DNA from: an uncultured Anderseniella sp.
Lineage (GTDB): Bacteria; Pseudomonadota; Alphaproteobacteria; Rhizobiales; Aestuariivirgaceae
Direction: 5' to 3'
Assembly (NCBI GenBank): GCA_947488295.1
Contig: CANKYU010000002.1
Coordinates: 806,001-870,000, forward strand
Length of the DNA stretch: 64,000 nt
Shown here: in pieces, positions 1 through 10,932 of the stretch
Numbering within the stretch: the first letter of the stretch is position 1
Layout of the letters: every line of letters begins with the position of its first letter
The notes under the pieces: model-generated
Database searches by the model: none
What the model saw: the letters and a program-made list of their open reading frames with translations, nothing else
Told to the model about the DNA's origin: nothing
Made by a program: the position numbers and the translations under genes

Positions 1-2
1 TG

Positions 3-359
3 TGCTTTGCCTCACTCGGCATGATGGTCACGGCCCTTTTCAGATCCAGCGAAACCGTCCAGGCGGCCAGCAGTGCGGCCATCATGCCGCTGGCATTCGT
101 GTCGGATATATTTGTGCGCCCAAGCACCGAGACGTCGGAATGGGTGCCGCTGATCGGCAACCTGTTTCCACTGCGGCACTTCTCCATCGCATTCCAGCGC
201 GCCTTTGACTACGCCTATGAAGGCAACGGATTTGCCCTGCCGGATGCAGACGGCATAGTCTATTCAATCCTGCCTCACATGGGCGTCATGGCTTTGTGGG
301 GCATCGGCGCAGCAATCATTGCGGCGCGGTTCTTCCGGTGGGAAGCGCGCGCGATCTAG
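3..359 (+). CDS. ABC-2 type transporter permease, C-terminal end (partial)
   Basis: Only the last ~118 codons are in the window; the reading frame is open to the left edge at base 3, so the gene begins upstream. The visible part carries hydrophobic stretches and the order typical of the last part of ABC-2 membrane subunits: a helix ending in an alanine-rich segment and a PLAFVSDIF turn, a FPLRHFSIAFQRAF segment, and a final helix (MGVMALWGIGAAIIAARFF) followed by a short basic tail. It would be the membrane channel half of an ABC exporter; the ATPase is presumably upstream. The substrate cannot be told. The stop is 26 bases ahead of the next gene, so the two may be cotranscribed. Confidence 0.7.
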   Translation, partial: CFASLGMMVTALFRSSETVQAASSAAIMPLAFVSDIFVRPSTETSEWVPLIGNLFPLRHFSIAFQRAFDYAYEGNGFALPDADGIVYSILPHMGVMALWGIGAAIIAARFFRWEARAI

Positions 360-385
360 GGTGTGGTGAGCGAGGAAGGCGGGAC

Positions 386-850
386 ATGTCTGATCCTGTT
401 GTCAATCTGGATGGCCGACAGTCCCCGACGGCGGCGGCCATTCAACGTGGCACAGGCCGGATGCTGCTCAACGCCGGGTTTGCCAGTATTTCCGAATTGT
501 CACTGGCCAACGGACGCCGTGCCGACCTGATCGCCATCAATGCCAGGGGTGAAATCTGGATTGTCGAAATCAAGTCGTCACCGGCGGACTATCTGTCGGA
601 TCACAAGTGGCAAGACTACATGGCCTATTGCGACCGGTTCTACTTTGCCATCCCGCCGGACATGGACGCCAACCTGATTGACGAGACCGCAGGTTTGATG
701 ATCGCCGATGCGTGGGGGGCGGAAATCGTTCGCGAAGCGGGCGAAGCCAGACTGTCGGGCGCCCGGCGCAAGGCGGTTACACTGTTGCTGGCGCGCTCGG
801 CATCGATGCGCCTGCAGTCAACAATAGACCCCAATGCAAACGGACTTTAG
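386..850 (+). CDS. mmcB: MmcB family DNA repair protein
   Basis: A 154-residue protein of the MmcB family (formerly a domain of unknown function), small alphaproteobacterial proteins assigned to DNA repair. The central part has the shape of a PD-(D/E)xK nuclease core: an acidic residue in RRADLIAI, a strand, then EIWIVEIKSS with the E-x-K pair, followed by a conserved DYLSDHKWQDYM helix and CDRFYFAIP strand. The frame is open further upstream, but the ATG at 386 gives the family's usual length and lies just past the stop of the preceding permease. Family membership is fairly secure; nuclease activity is inferred from the fold only. Confidence 0.85.
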   Translation: MSDPVVNLDGRQSPTAAAIQRGTGRMLLNAGFASISELSLANGRRADLIAINARGEIWIVEIKSSPADYLSDHKWQDYMAYCDRFYFAIPPDMDANLIDETAGLMIADAWGAEIVREAGEARLSGARRKAVTLLLARSASMRLQSTIDPNANGL

Positions 851-880
851 ATGGTGATCCGACTTGCCTGACCGGCAGGT

Positions 881-1426
881 TTAACGCGGCGCGCGCTTTG
901 CGAGAATGCGCTGCAGGGTCCGGCGATGCATGTTCAGGCGTCGTGCGGTTTCAGAAACGTTGCGATTGCACAATTCATATACCCGCTGGATATGCTCCCA
1001 GCGCACCCGGTCAGCCGACATCGGGTTCTCCGGCAGCGCTGCGCGGGCATCCGCCTGGGCCATAAGCGCGCCATACACCGCATCGGCGTCAGCGGGTTTG
1101 GACAGATAATCGGCCGCGCCGATCTTTACCGCCGACACCGCAGTGGCGATGTTGCCGTATCCGGTCAGAACAACGGCACGCGCTTCGGGACGGACCGCAT
1201 GAAGAGCTTCGACCACATCAAGACCGTTGCCGTCTTCAAGCCGCAGATCGACAACGGCGTAGGCAGGCGGATCGCGCTTCACTTCAGCCATGGCTTCCAC
1301 AACCGATTGCGCCATGCGCACATCGAAGCCACGCGATTCCATGGCCCGGCCAAGCCGCTGCAGAAACGGACGATCATCATCCACCAGCAAAAGTGTCTTC
1401 GGTCCGTCGATCTCGTTATCACTCAT
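881..1426 (-). CDS. actR: redox response regulator, ActR/RegA/PrrA family
   Basis: A 181-residue response regulator. The receiver domain (about 10-125) has the acidic pocket LVDDD (D16-D18), the phosphoacceptor D60 in VVDLRLEDG, the T88 switch and K110. The C-terminal Fis-type helix-turn-helix (about 155-178) contains NVSETARRLNMHRRTLQ, nearly invariant in RegA/ActR/PrrA proteins, which control respiration, photosynthesis, nitrogen and carbon fixation genes in response to redox state. The frame is open 14 codons further upstream, but the ATG at 1426 gives the standard family length. It lies 109 bases downstream of its cognate kinase gene, same strand, probably cotranscribed. Confidence 0.93.
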   Translation of the reverse strand: MSDNEIDGPKTLLLVDDDRPFLQRLGRAMESRGFDVRMAQSVVEAMAEVKRDPPAYAVVDLRLEDGNGLDVVEALHAVRPEARAVVLTGYGNIATAVSAVKIGAADYLSKPADADAVYGALMAQADARAALPENPMSADRVRWEHIQRVYELCNRNVSETARRLNMHRRTLQRILAKRAPR

Positions 1427-1535
1427 CAATTCAAATCCCCGGGTCCTGACCCTCGATAATGCAAGCAAACCTTACAGCGTTATTGTGCCTGTTGCCGCGT
1501 GGTTCTTACAGCAATTTGGCCCAGCGTGGTAAAAA

Positions 1536-2930
1536 TCACAAGTCAGCCGGCTTTGCCTGTTCCATCTCGACTATTTCACGGGGCCAGACAATGCGGACCA
1601 CGGCGCCGGTTTCCGGCAGGGCCCGATTTGCCAGGTTGACCTGGGCACCCGATCTTTCCAGCAGTGTTTTGGCGATGAAGAAGCCCAATCCCATGCCGCC
1701 GTGACCTTCACGCCTGATCCTTTCATCCTCGCCGAACCGGCTGCGGGTCGTCACATAAGGATCGCCGAGCCGGTCCATGACGGCCTGGGAAAACCCGGTA
1801 CCGTCATCTGAAATGGTCAGGCTGATCTGCTCCAGTGACCAGGAAATGCGAACCGTCACCCTGGTCTTGGCAAAATCAACGGCATTCTCCATCAAGTTGA
1901 CCAGCGCGTATTTTATCGCCGTGTTGCGCATCAGAACCGGTTCCGTCAGCGGATTGCCGCTTCGATCCGACTTTGGCTGCACATCAAACAGAATGGCGAC
2001 GTCAGGCGAGTTGAGCGGCCCGGCAATTTCTTCGGCAAGCGCCGTCATGCGCACGGTCTGCATCATAGCGTCAGACTGGTTGCCGCGTTGTGACAGGCGC
2101 GACAGGATCTCCCGGCAGCGTTCGGACTGCGAGACGAGCAGGTCAAGGTCCTCGCCATGGTGACCGTCCAGTCTGAGTTCGCGTTTAAGCTCCTTGGCAA
2201 CCAGCACAATCGTGGCGAGAGGCGTGCCAAGCTCATGGGCGGCGGCTGCCGCCAGCCCATCCAGCGCCGACAATTGCTGCTCGTGAGCAAGTGCTACCTC
2301 GGTGGCAGCCAGCGCATTGGCCATGTCGCGGGCTTCGCTGGCCACCCGGTTGACATAGAGGGTCGAAAAAATAATGCCGCACACCAGCGCAGCCCACAGG
2401 CCGGTCTTGTAAAGACTTGGCAGCGCGAAGGGCTCGTCGGGATGCCATGGCAGCGGCAGATGAAAAACCGCCAGAAATGTGGTTATCACCACCGCCAGCC
2501 CGGCCAGCAGAACCGTGCGCGGCAATGGCAGGGTGGCAGCGGAAACCGTAACCGGCACGATGAACAGGAATGCAAACGGATTGGAAAGCCCGCCTGTCAG
2601 ATACAACAACGCCGCCAGCTGGAAAATGTCATAGGCCAGCAGCAGAGACGAGTAGCGTTCGTGCAGACGCGCCGTCACGCTCCAGCTGAGTGACAGCGAG
2701 ATATTCACCCAGGCCGACAAAGCGATGAAAATCGTGCACAACCAGACCGGCAGAACGAAGCCCATGCCAAGATATACCCACAAGACAGCGAATGCCTGCC
2801 CGGCAACCGCAAGCCAGCGCAGGCGGACCGATGTGCGCAGGCGCAGGCCCTCATGGGTAAAAAAAGTGCCGGCAATACGCGATTTAGGGCCGATTGCACC
2901 GGCCAGGACACTGGAGACCGTACTGGACAT
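1536..2930 (-). CDS. actS: redox sensor histidine kinase, ActS/RegB/PrrB family
   Basis: A 464-residue membrane kinase with about six transmembrane segments (roughly 40-195), an H-box and a C-terminal ATPase domain. The family hallmarks are visible: the ubiquinone-binding heptad GGLSNPF (113-119) between membrane segments, the H-box AAAAHELGTPLAT with H232, and the redox-active cysteine C272 in SERCREIL, shown in RegB to form an intermolecular disulfide. The GTGFS and GGMGLGFFIAKTLLERSG ATP-binding motifs follow. It should sense the quinone pool and phosphorylate the regulator encoded downstream. Transcribed away from senC across a 170-base intergenic region. In Rhodobacter regB is also divergent from senC, but there regA follows senC, whereas here the regulator follows the kinase. 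Confidence 0.94.
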   Translation of the reverse strand: MSSTVSSVLAGAIGPKSRIAGTFFTHEGLRLRTSVRLRWLAVAGQAFAVLWVYLGMGFVLPVWLCTIFIALSAWVNISLSLSWSVTARLHERYSSLLLAYDIFQLAALLYLTGGLSNPFAFLFIVPVTVSAATLPLPRTVLLAGLAVVITTFLAVFHLPLPWHPDEPFALPSLYKTGLWAALVCGIIFSTLYVNRVASEARDMANALAATEVALAHEQQLSALDGLAAAAAHELGTPLATIVLVAKELKRELRLDGHHGEDLDLLVSQSERCREILSRLSQRGNQSDAMMQTVRMTALAEEIAGPLNSPDVAILFDVQPKSDRSGNPLTEPVLMRNTAIKYALVNLMENAVDFAKTRVTVRISWSLEQISLTISDDGTGFSQAVMDRLGDPYVTTRSRFGEDERIRREGHGGMGLGFFIAKTLLERSGAQVNLANRALPETGAVVRIVWPREIVEMEQAKPADL

Positions 2931-3100
2931 GATGTTTCGTTGCTTTCCGTTCAGTTTGCTGCCGAACCGGCATGGACTGCCGGACAGACTAGAGTATTTC
3001 TCGCAAAAAGGGACATCGCAGTGATGAAAAACAGCCGAACCAGCGTGGCGCCCACAACATTGTGACCCGTTGCCGCTTTGCCATGTGAGCCTGTGCTTGT

Positions 3101-3724
3101 ATGAATGCCGCCATGAAAAAATCTACAGCAATCCTCGCCATCTGCTGCCTGCTGCTGGCAACCGGCATCGGCGCAAGCGCGCTTTTGCTTGCGCCGGGCA
3201 CGTCAAAGACCAATGTGGTCAGCTCCGGAACGGCGCTGGTTGGCGGACCGTTCGAAGCGACCAACCAGGACGGCAAGCGGGTCAGCGACCAGGACTTTCT
3301 CGGCAAGCACACGCTGTTTTATTTCGGTTTCACATTCTGCCCGGATGTCTGCCCGGCCGAACTGCAGGTAATTTCCGCAGCCCTGAGCGAGATTGACGGG
3401 GCGGGCGACAAATTCAATCTTGCATTCGTGACCATCGATCCGGCCCGGGATACGCCTGAGATCATGAAACAGTATGTAGCGAATTTCTGGCCGGGTACCA
3501 TTGGTCTGACGGGTTCTGCCGAAGACATCCGGAAAATGGCCGCCGCGTACCGGGTTTACTATACCAAGGCCGGTGGCGAGAATGCCGACAAGGACAGCTA
3601 TCTCATGGACCATTCCAGTATCACCTACCTGATGGGACCGGACGGCAAGTTCGTCCGGCACTTTCCGTTCGGAACCTCTGCGGACGATATCAGGAAAGCC
3701 CTGGTCGACATTACAAACAGTTGA
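3101..3724 (+). CDS. senC: SCO1/SenC copper chaperone for cytochrome oxidase
   Basis: A 207-residue membrane-anchored thioredoxin-fold protein. An N-terminal hydrophobic segment (8-30) anchors it on the periplasmic face. The copper ligands are present: the CPDVC motif (C80, C84) in FTFCPDVCP and the distant histidine H171 in LMDHSS. SCO proteins deliver copper to the CuA centre of cytochrome c oxidase and take part in redox signalling. Two starts are possible, ATG at 3101 and ATG at 3113; the second also gives a good basic N-terminus (MKKSTAIL). It is divergent from actS, the usual partnership of SenC with RegB-type sensors. Confidence 0.92.
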   Translation: MNAAMKKSTAILAICCLLLATGIGASALLLAPGTSKTNVVSSGTALVGGPFEATNQDGKRVSDQDFLGKHTLFYFGFTFCPDVCPAELQVISAALSEIDGAGDKFNLAFVTIDPARDTPEIMKQYVANFWPGTIGLTGSAEDIRKMAAAYRVYYTKAGGENADKDSYLMDHSSITYLMGPDGKFVRHFPFGTSADDIRKALVDITNS

Positions 3725-3857
3725 TAAGTCTCAAAATTTGAACGGGTATACTTTCGGTGCAAGGGGCGCTTGAGCGATTGCCCTTGTGGGTCTTATAGTG
3801 CTATGTTGCAGCGCAGCAATACAGTTCAGGCCCGCGTGGGCACATGGTGACCCCTCA

Positions 3858-5102
3858 ATGCTATACATGATGTATGAAATGAACCACGCCGCGATTGCGC
3901 CGCTGCGAATGGCCGCAAAGTATGGCCACCATTTCTGGACCAATTCGACCAATCCGGTTGCAGACACCGAACTTGGCCGTTCATATGCGGCATCGCTGGG
4001 AATGTTCGAGCGCCTGACAAGACGCTATGGCAAGCCGGAATTCGCCATTACATCGACGGAAGTCGAGGGCAAAGCCTGCTCGGTGCAGGAAAACTGTGTT
4101 TGGGAAAAACCGTTCTGCCGACTGCTGCGCTTTGATCGTCAGTTTGAAACTGCTCCGTCCGACGCCAAGCAACATCAGAAAATACTGATTGTTGCGCCGA
4201 TGTCCGGCCACTACGCGACCTTGCTGCGCGGCACTGTCGAATCCATGCTGCCACATGGCGACGTGTACATTACCGACTGGACCGATGCCCGCGATGTTCC
4301 TGCCTCACAAGGCAGTTTCGACCTGGATGATTACATCGACTATGTCATCGATATCATCCAGCACCTCGGTGAAAACGTGCATGTCATGGCGGTTTGCCAG
4401 CCGACCGTGCCGGTGCTTGCGGCCATTTCTCTCATGCACCAGCGCAAGGACAAGCTGTTGCCGGCCTCGATGATGCTGATGGGCGGGCCCATCGATACCC
4501 GCCGCAACCCCACCACGGTCAATGAGCTGGCGGTTGAGCGCGGCACGGACTGGTTCAAGCGACATGTCATCGTGCGGGTGCCATTTCCAAACGCCGGCTT
4601 CATGCGCCGGGTCTATCCCGGCTTTCTGCAATTGACGGGTTTCATGTCCATGAATCTTGACCGTCATGTCGATGCCCATCGCGAACTGTTCCGGCATCTT
4701 GTTGAAGGAGATGAGGATTCGGCTGAAAAGCAGGAAGAGTTCTATGACGAGTATCTGTCCGTCATGGATCTGACGGCAGAGTTTTACCTGCAGACGGTGG
4801 ACAGGGTGTTTGTGAAACAGGCACTGCCTAAGGGCGAGTTTTTCTATCGTGATCAGCTTATTGAGCCTGCTTCGATTACCGAAACGGCCCTGATGACGAT
4901 TGAGGGTGAAAAGGACGACATTTCCGGTATCGGGCAATCTGAAGCCGCACACGAACTGTGCACCAGCCTTCCTGAGAAAATGCGCGATCACCACCTGCAG
5001 GAAAAGGTCGGCCATTACGGCGTGTTCAACGGATCCCGGTTCCGGGCTCATATCGTGCCGCGCATCGTTGCGTTCATGCACAAGCACAACCACAAGGCCT
5101 GA
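3858..5102 (+). CDS. phaZ: intracellular polyhydroxyalkanoate depolymerase
   Basis: A 414-residue protein of the intracellular PHB depolymerase family, which mobilises the carbon stored in cytoplasmic polyhydroxybutyrate granules. The N-terminus (MLYMMYEMNHAAIAP) is typical. The nucleophile is a cysteine rather than the serine of extracellular enzymes: C180 in VMAVCQPTVPVLAA, matching the characterised family pattern; a C-terminal aspartate and the late histidine (HYGVFNG) complete the expected triad. Upstream in-frame codons (to 3786) would add a stretch not seen in the family, so the ATG at 3858 is chosen; ggtga lies just ahead of it. It stands alone, 133 bases after senC and 95 before the next gene. 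Confidence 0.9.
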   Translation: MLYMMYEMNHAAIAPLRMAAKYGHHFWTNSTNPVADTELGRSYAASLGMFERLTRRYGKPEFAITSTEVEGKACSVQENCVWEKPFCRLLRFDRQFETAPSDAKQHQKILIVAPMSGHYATLLRGTVESMLPHGDVYITDWTDARDVPASQGSFDLDDYIDYVIDIIQHLGENVHVMAVCQPTVPVLAAISLMHQRKDKLLPASMMLMGGPIDTRRNPTTVNELAVERGTDWFKRHVIVRVPFPNAGFMRRVYPGFLQLTGFMSMNLDRHVDAHRELFRHLVEGDEDSAEKQEEFYDEYLSVMDLTAEFYLQTVDRVFVKQALPKGEFFYRDQLIEPASITETALMTIEGEKDDISGIGQSEAAHELCTSLPEKMRDHHLQEKVGHYGVFNGSRFRAHIVPRIVAFMHKHNHKA

Positions 5103-5197
5103 TACCTGGCAGCACGCAACAACAGATCGGATCTGATCTCAGAGCGCACCCCTATTCGCGGCGTACGCCGTAAAGGCGAATCAGCTATTATCCGGAC

Positions 5198-5959
5198 ATG
5201 CCCCTTTCACCCCTGAAACGTCTGTTCACTCCCGACCCCGGTCAGCCGGACGGCCCGGACAGCCTGCTGATTGACGGTCGTGAAGTGCCGGTGCGCTATC
5301 GCAGCAATGCGCAGGCCCGGCGCATTATCATGCGAATGGAAAAGGACGGACAGGGCATCGTGCTGACTGTGCCACCTGGCACCAGTGCGCAGGCCGCCCA
5401 TGAATTTGCCCTGACCCAGGCCGCCTGGATATGGCAAAGACTTGCCTCTGAAGAGCAGATACAACAGGCCGAGAAGCTCATCGGGCGCGGTATCACCATT
5501 CGCGACACCGAACATATAATCGAAGCCGCCACCGGGCGCGGTGTACCGGTTCACATACGCGATCTGCCATCGCCGCGACTGGTGGTTCGCGGCGACGCCG
5601 ACCACATGCGGCGCCGGATTACCGACTTTCTGAAACGCGAAGCGCGCCACGATCTGGAAAAGGCGTCTCTCGGCTATGCTGACGCCATGCAGGTTGAGTT
5701 TTCACGCATAAGCGTGCGCGATACAACATCGCGCTGGGGATCATGTTCCAGTACCGGAACACTGTCTTATTCCTGGCGCCTGATCATGGCGCCGCCAAAC
5801 GTGCTGGACTATGTGTGTGCGCATGAGGTTGCCCACATCGAGCAAATGAACCACGGTCCGGAATTCTGGAAACTGGTTTACCAGCACTGCCCGCACACCG
5901 ACTTTGCCAGGAACTGGCTGAAGCGGCACGGGCACACCCTGCACAAACTGCCGATATGA
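5198..5959 (+). CDS. YgjP/WLM-type zinc metallopeptidase (M48-like)
   Basis: A 253-residue protein of the YgjP (DUF45) family of SprT-like zinc metalloproteases. The active-site pattern is intact: HEVAH (H209, E210, H213) followed by a third ligand H219 in MNHGPEFW, and the preceding conserved DTTSRWGSCS stretch (175-184) that marks the family. The N-terminal half (30-150) forms the usual beta-rich region with the RRIIMRM strand. No signal peptide or membrane segment, so it should act in the cytoplasm; the in vivo substrate of the family is not established. It converges on the PBP1A gene with a 31-base gap. Confidence 0.87.
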   Translation: MPLSPLKRLFTPDPGQPDGPDSLLIDGREVPVRYRSNAQARRIIMRMEKDGQGIVLTVPPGTSAQAAHEFALTQAAWIWQRLASEEQIQQAEKLIGRGITIRDTEHIIEAATGRGVPVHIRDLPSPRLVVRGDADHMRRRITDFLKREARHDLEKASLGYADAMQVEFSRISVRDTTSRWGSCSSTGTLSYSWRLIMAPPNVLDYVCAHEVAHIEQMNHGPEFWKLVYQHCPHTDFARNWLKRHGHTLHKLPI

Positions 5960-5990
5960 GCCGGTGGCACCGGTATCCGGATTGCGCCGG

Positions 5991-8114
5991 TCACCTGGTT
6001 TGCAGCAACTGATCCAGGCGACGCTGATTTTTGGTTTTCTCTATCTGCCGGCGTTGTGAACGCGTCTCAACCGGTTCAGGTTCAGGCTCCGGATCAGGTG
6101 ACAGGAAAATACTGCGCAGGCTGTCAACGAACCCGCCACGATTATACAGGGAGTCTTCGTCGGCATAGGCAATCGCAGGACCGTCGGGCTCATAATAACC
6201 GGGTAGAGGCACCGCATCGAGCTGCAGGTGCGCCGGGTTCATTACATTGGCGAAAATACGCGCCGGCATGGAGCCGCCTGTCACCCGCTTGGTAGGCGAG
6301 TTGTTGTCGTTGCCGACCCACACGCCGGCAACCAGATGCGACGTGTAGCCAACGAACCAGGCGTCACGGTAATCCTGCGTTGTCCCGGTCTTACCACCGG
6401 TTTCATGGCCGGGAATCCGCGCCGCCTTTCCGGTACCCTCTTCCACGACAGCACGCATCATGTGGTTCATAGCGCCAAGCGACTCAAAAGAGATAACCGG
6501 TCCCGGCCCGCCACCTGAACGTTCATACAGAACCTTGCCGTCACGCGTCGTAATGCGGGTTATCGCATGAGGCAATACCCCGCTGCCGCCATTGGCAAAC
6601 GGCACATAGGCGGACGTCAGCTGCAGCAGGGACACTTCCGAGGTTCCCAGGGCAATGGACGCGTTTGCTGCAAGCGGATACGAGATACCAAGACGGCGCG
6701 CTGTTGCCGCCACATTGTCTGGGCCAACTTCAACCGCAATCTTTGCCGCCACCGTGTTGATGGATGATGACAATGCTTTGGTCATGGAAACAGGACCGAG
6801 ATATTTTTTTCTGTAATTGTCCGGTGACCAGTTTCCAAACGTCACCGGTTCATCAATCTTGCGGGTCTTCGGCGTCATGCCGGCATCGATGGCAGTGAGG
6901 TAGACAAATGGTTTGAAGGCGGAACCGGGCTGGCGCTGCGCCTTTACCACACGATTGAACTGGCTCTTGATGTAGGAGCGCCCGCCGATCATGGCCCGGA
7001 CCGCACCAGTGGTATCCAGAACAACCATGGCGGCTTCAGAAGCGCGATACTTTCTGCTGTTTTTCGCAAGCTCGGAGCGCAGTGCCCGTTCTGCCGAATT
7101 CTGGAGTACCGGGTCAATGGTGGTTTCAACAACAACGCTGTCGCTCAGCTCGCCGATGAGTTCCGGCAGGGTTTCGCTCACCCAGTCCACCACATAGCGC
7201 TTGGCCGGCACATAGGTTGAACCGGGCGCCCGGGCGCTCACGCCTCGTGTTGCATCTGCTTCTGCCCTGGTGATGAAACCGGCACGCACCATATCCGACA
7301 ACACTTCACGGGCACGGGCATTGGCGCGCTTGGTGCTGGCAATCGGGTTATAGCGGCTGGGAGCCTTCAGCACGGCAGCAAGCACGGCTGCTTCCGACAG
7401 GTTCACGTCACGAGCCGACTTTCCGAAGAATTTCTGGGCCGCCTTGTCGATGCCAGTGGCGCCGGCGCCAAAGTAGACCCGGTTCATGTACAGCTGCAAA
7501 ATCTCGTCCTTGGAGAACTTGCTTTCAAGCCAGACCGCCAGAATGGCTTCCTGCACCTTTCTCTCAAGCGTACGTTCAGGTTTCAGAAACAGATTCTTGG
7601 CCAACTGCTGGGTCAGCGTCGATCCGCCCTGAACCGTGGCTCCCGCGCGATAGTTGGCCAGGAGGGCGCGCGCGATGCCGAACGGATCGATGCCGAAATG
7701 CGACCGGAACCGCCGGTCTTCAATTGCAATGATGGCCTGCGGCACATAAGGCGGCAGTTCATCTATACGGACCGCATCTCCAAAAAACGCGCCGCGCTCG
7801 GCCAGAACTGATCCGTCCGAGGCCAGCAGCATGATACCGGGCTCGCGTTCGGGAATGTTGAACAGGCCCTGCTTGTTGAGATTGAAGAACAGGTATCCGG
7901 TGGTGGCGAACACGGCAACCATGCCCCACAGACCGACCATCATGCCAAAGGACACAAGCTTGAACACCAAGGAGCGTTTACGCGGGGCTTTCCTGCTCCG
8001 GCCACTGGTGTTTGGCCGTATGTCGGATTTGCGGCGGGGTCCGGGACCGGCAAATACAGGTTCCTTGCGGCGTGGCCCGCGGCGCTTCTGCTTTTTTCTG
8101 CCTAATCCAAACAC
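5991..8114 (-). CDS. mrcA: bifunctional penicillin-binding protein 1A
   Basis: A 707-residue class A PBP that polymerises and cross-links peptidoglycan in the periplasm. A very basic cytoplasmic N-terminus (1-48) precedes one membrane anchor (about 50-77). The glycosyltransferase domain has the catalytic glutamate E132 in IAIEDRRFRSHFG, GGSTLTQQLAKN (163-174) and the RKVQEAILAVWLE helix. The transpeptidase domain has S398-x-x-K401 (PGSAFKPF), S451-I-N453 and K575-T-G577 (GGKTGTTQDYRDAWFVG). The C-terminus is an acidic (PEPEPEPV) then basic tail. The product is clear; the 1A symbol rests on domain order and length. Separated by 263 bases from the upstream gyrB. Confidence 0.93.
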   Translation of the reverse strand: MFGLGRKKQKRRGPRRKEPVFAGPGPRRKSDIRPNTSGRSRKAPRKRSLVFKLVSFGMMVGLWGMVAVFATTGYLFFNLNKQGLFNIPEREPGIMLLASDGSVLAERGAFFGDAVRIDELPPYVPQAIIAIEDRRFRSHFGIDPFGIARALLANYRAGATVQGGSTLTQQLAKNLFLKPERTLERKVQEAILAVWLESKFSKDEILQLYMNRVYFGAGATGIDKAAQKFFGKSARDVNLSEAAVLAAVLKAPSRYNPIASTKRANARAREVLSDMVRAGFITRAEADATRGVSARAPGSTYVPAKRYVVDWVSETLPELIGELSDSVVVETTIDPVLQNSAERALRSELAKNSRKYRASEAAMVVLDTTGAVRAMIGGRSYIKSQFNRVVKAQRQPGSAFKPFVYLTAIDAGMTPKTRKIDEPVTFGNWSPDNYRKKYLGPVSMTKALSSSINTVAAKIAVEVGPDNVAATARRLGISYPLAANASIALGTSEVSLLQLTSAYVPFANGGSGVLPHAITRITTRDGKVLYERSGGGPGPVISFESLGAMNHMMRAVVEEGTGKAARIPGHETGGKTGTTQDYRDAWFVGYTSHLVAGVWVGNDNNSPTKRVTGGSMPARIFANVMNPAHLQLDAVPLPGYYEPDGPAIAYADEDSLYNRGGFVDSLRSIFLSPDPEPEPEPVETRSQRRQIEKTKNQRRLDQLLQTR

Positions 8115-8377
8115 GCGAGTTAAGTCCCCGAAAATTTGCCGGCAATATGTTTTACGAAATCCGGACTTGCCCTGATCACCATCGCCATATCAAACCGGAA
8201 CCGCTGCCGAGCATGCCCGGCATCCACTCATCCCGCTGCGAGCATCGGGACCCTAGCGTTTGTGCGTTAATCAGCTGTTAACACTACGCAGCGACACAGC
8301 GAAACCGGGCTGTTGTATCCGGGTTGCGACTCAATCATGTCAGCACAATGGCAGGCGCAGGAAATGCAGTACCGGGA

Positions 8378-10879
<2,502 letters not shown>

Positions 10880-10893
10880 GCTTTGTCAGTATT

Positions 10894-10932
10894 AGAGCAA
10901 CTTTATGGGTTCATTTGAACCCATGTTGCTCT
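10894..10932 (-). other. long hairpin across the recF stop codon
   Basis: A two-part inverted repeat: AGAGCAAC (10894-10901) pairs with GTTGCTCT (10925-10932) and ATGGGTTC (10905-10912) pairs with GAACCCAT (10917-10924), with a 3-base bulge and a 4-base loop, 16 base pairs in all. The recF stop codon (10911-10913) lies at the loop. No run of T follows on the minus strand, so it is not a standard intrinsic terminator; an mRNA end-stabiliser or processing site between recF and gyrB is more likely. Confidence 0.6.

Noticed and set aside
5153..5181. Hairpin ATTCGC...GCGAAT between phaZ and the metallopeptidase gene
   Set aside because: Only six pairs around an inner GGCGTACGCC palindrome, no T-run; could be chance.
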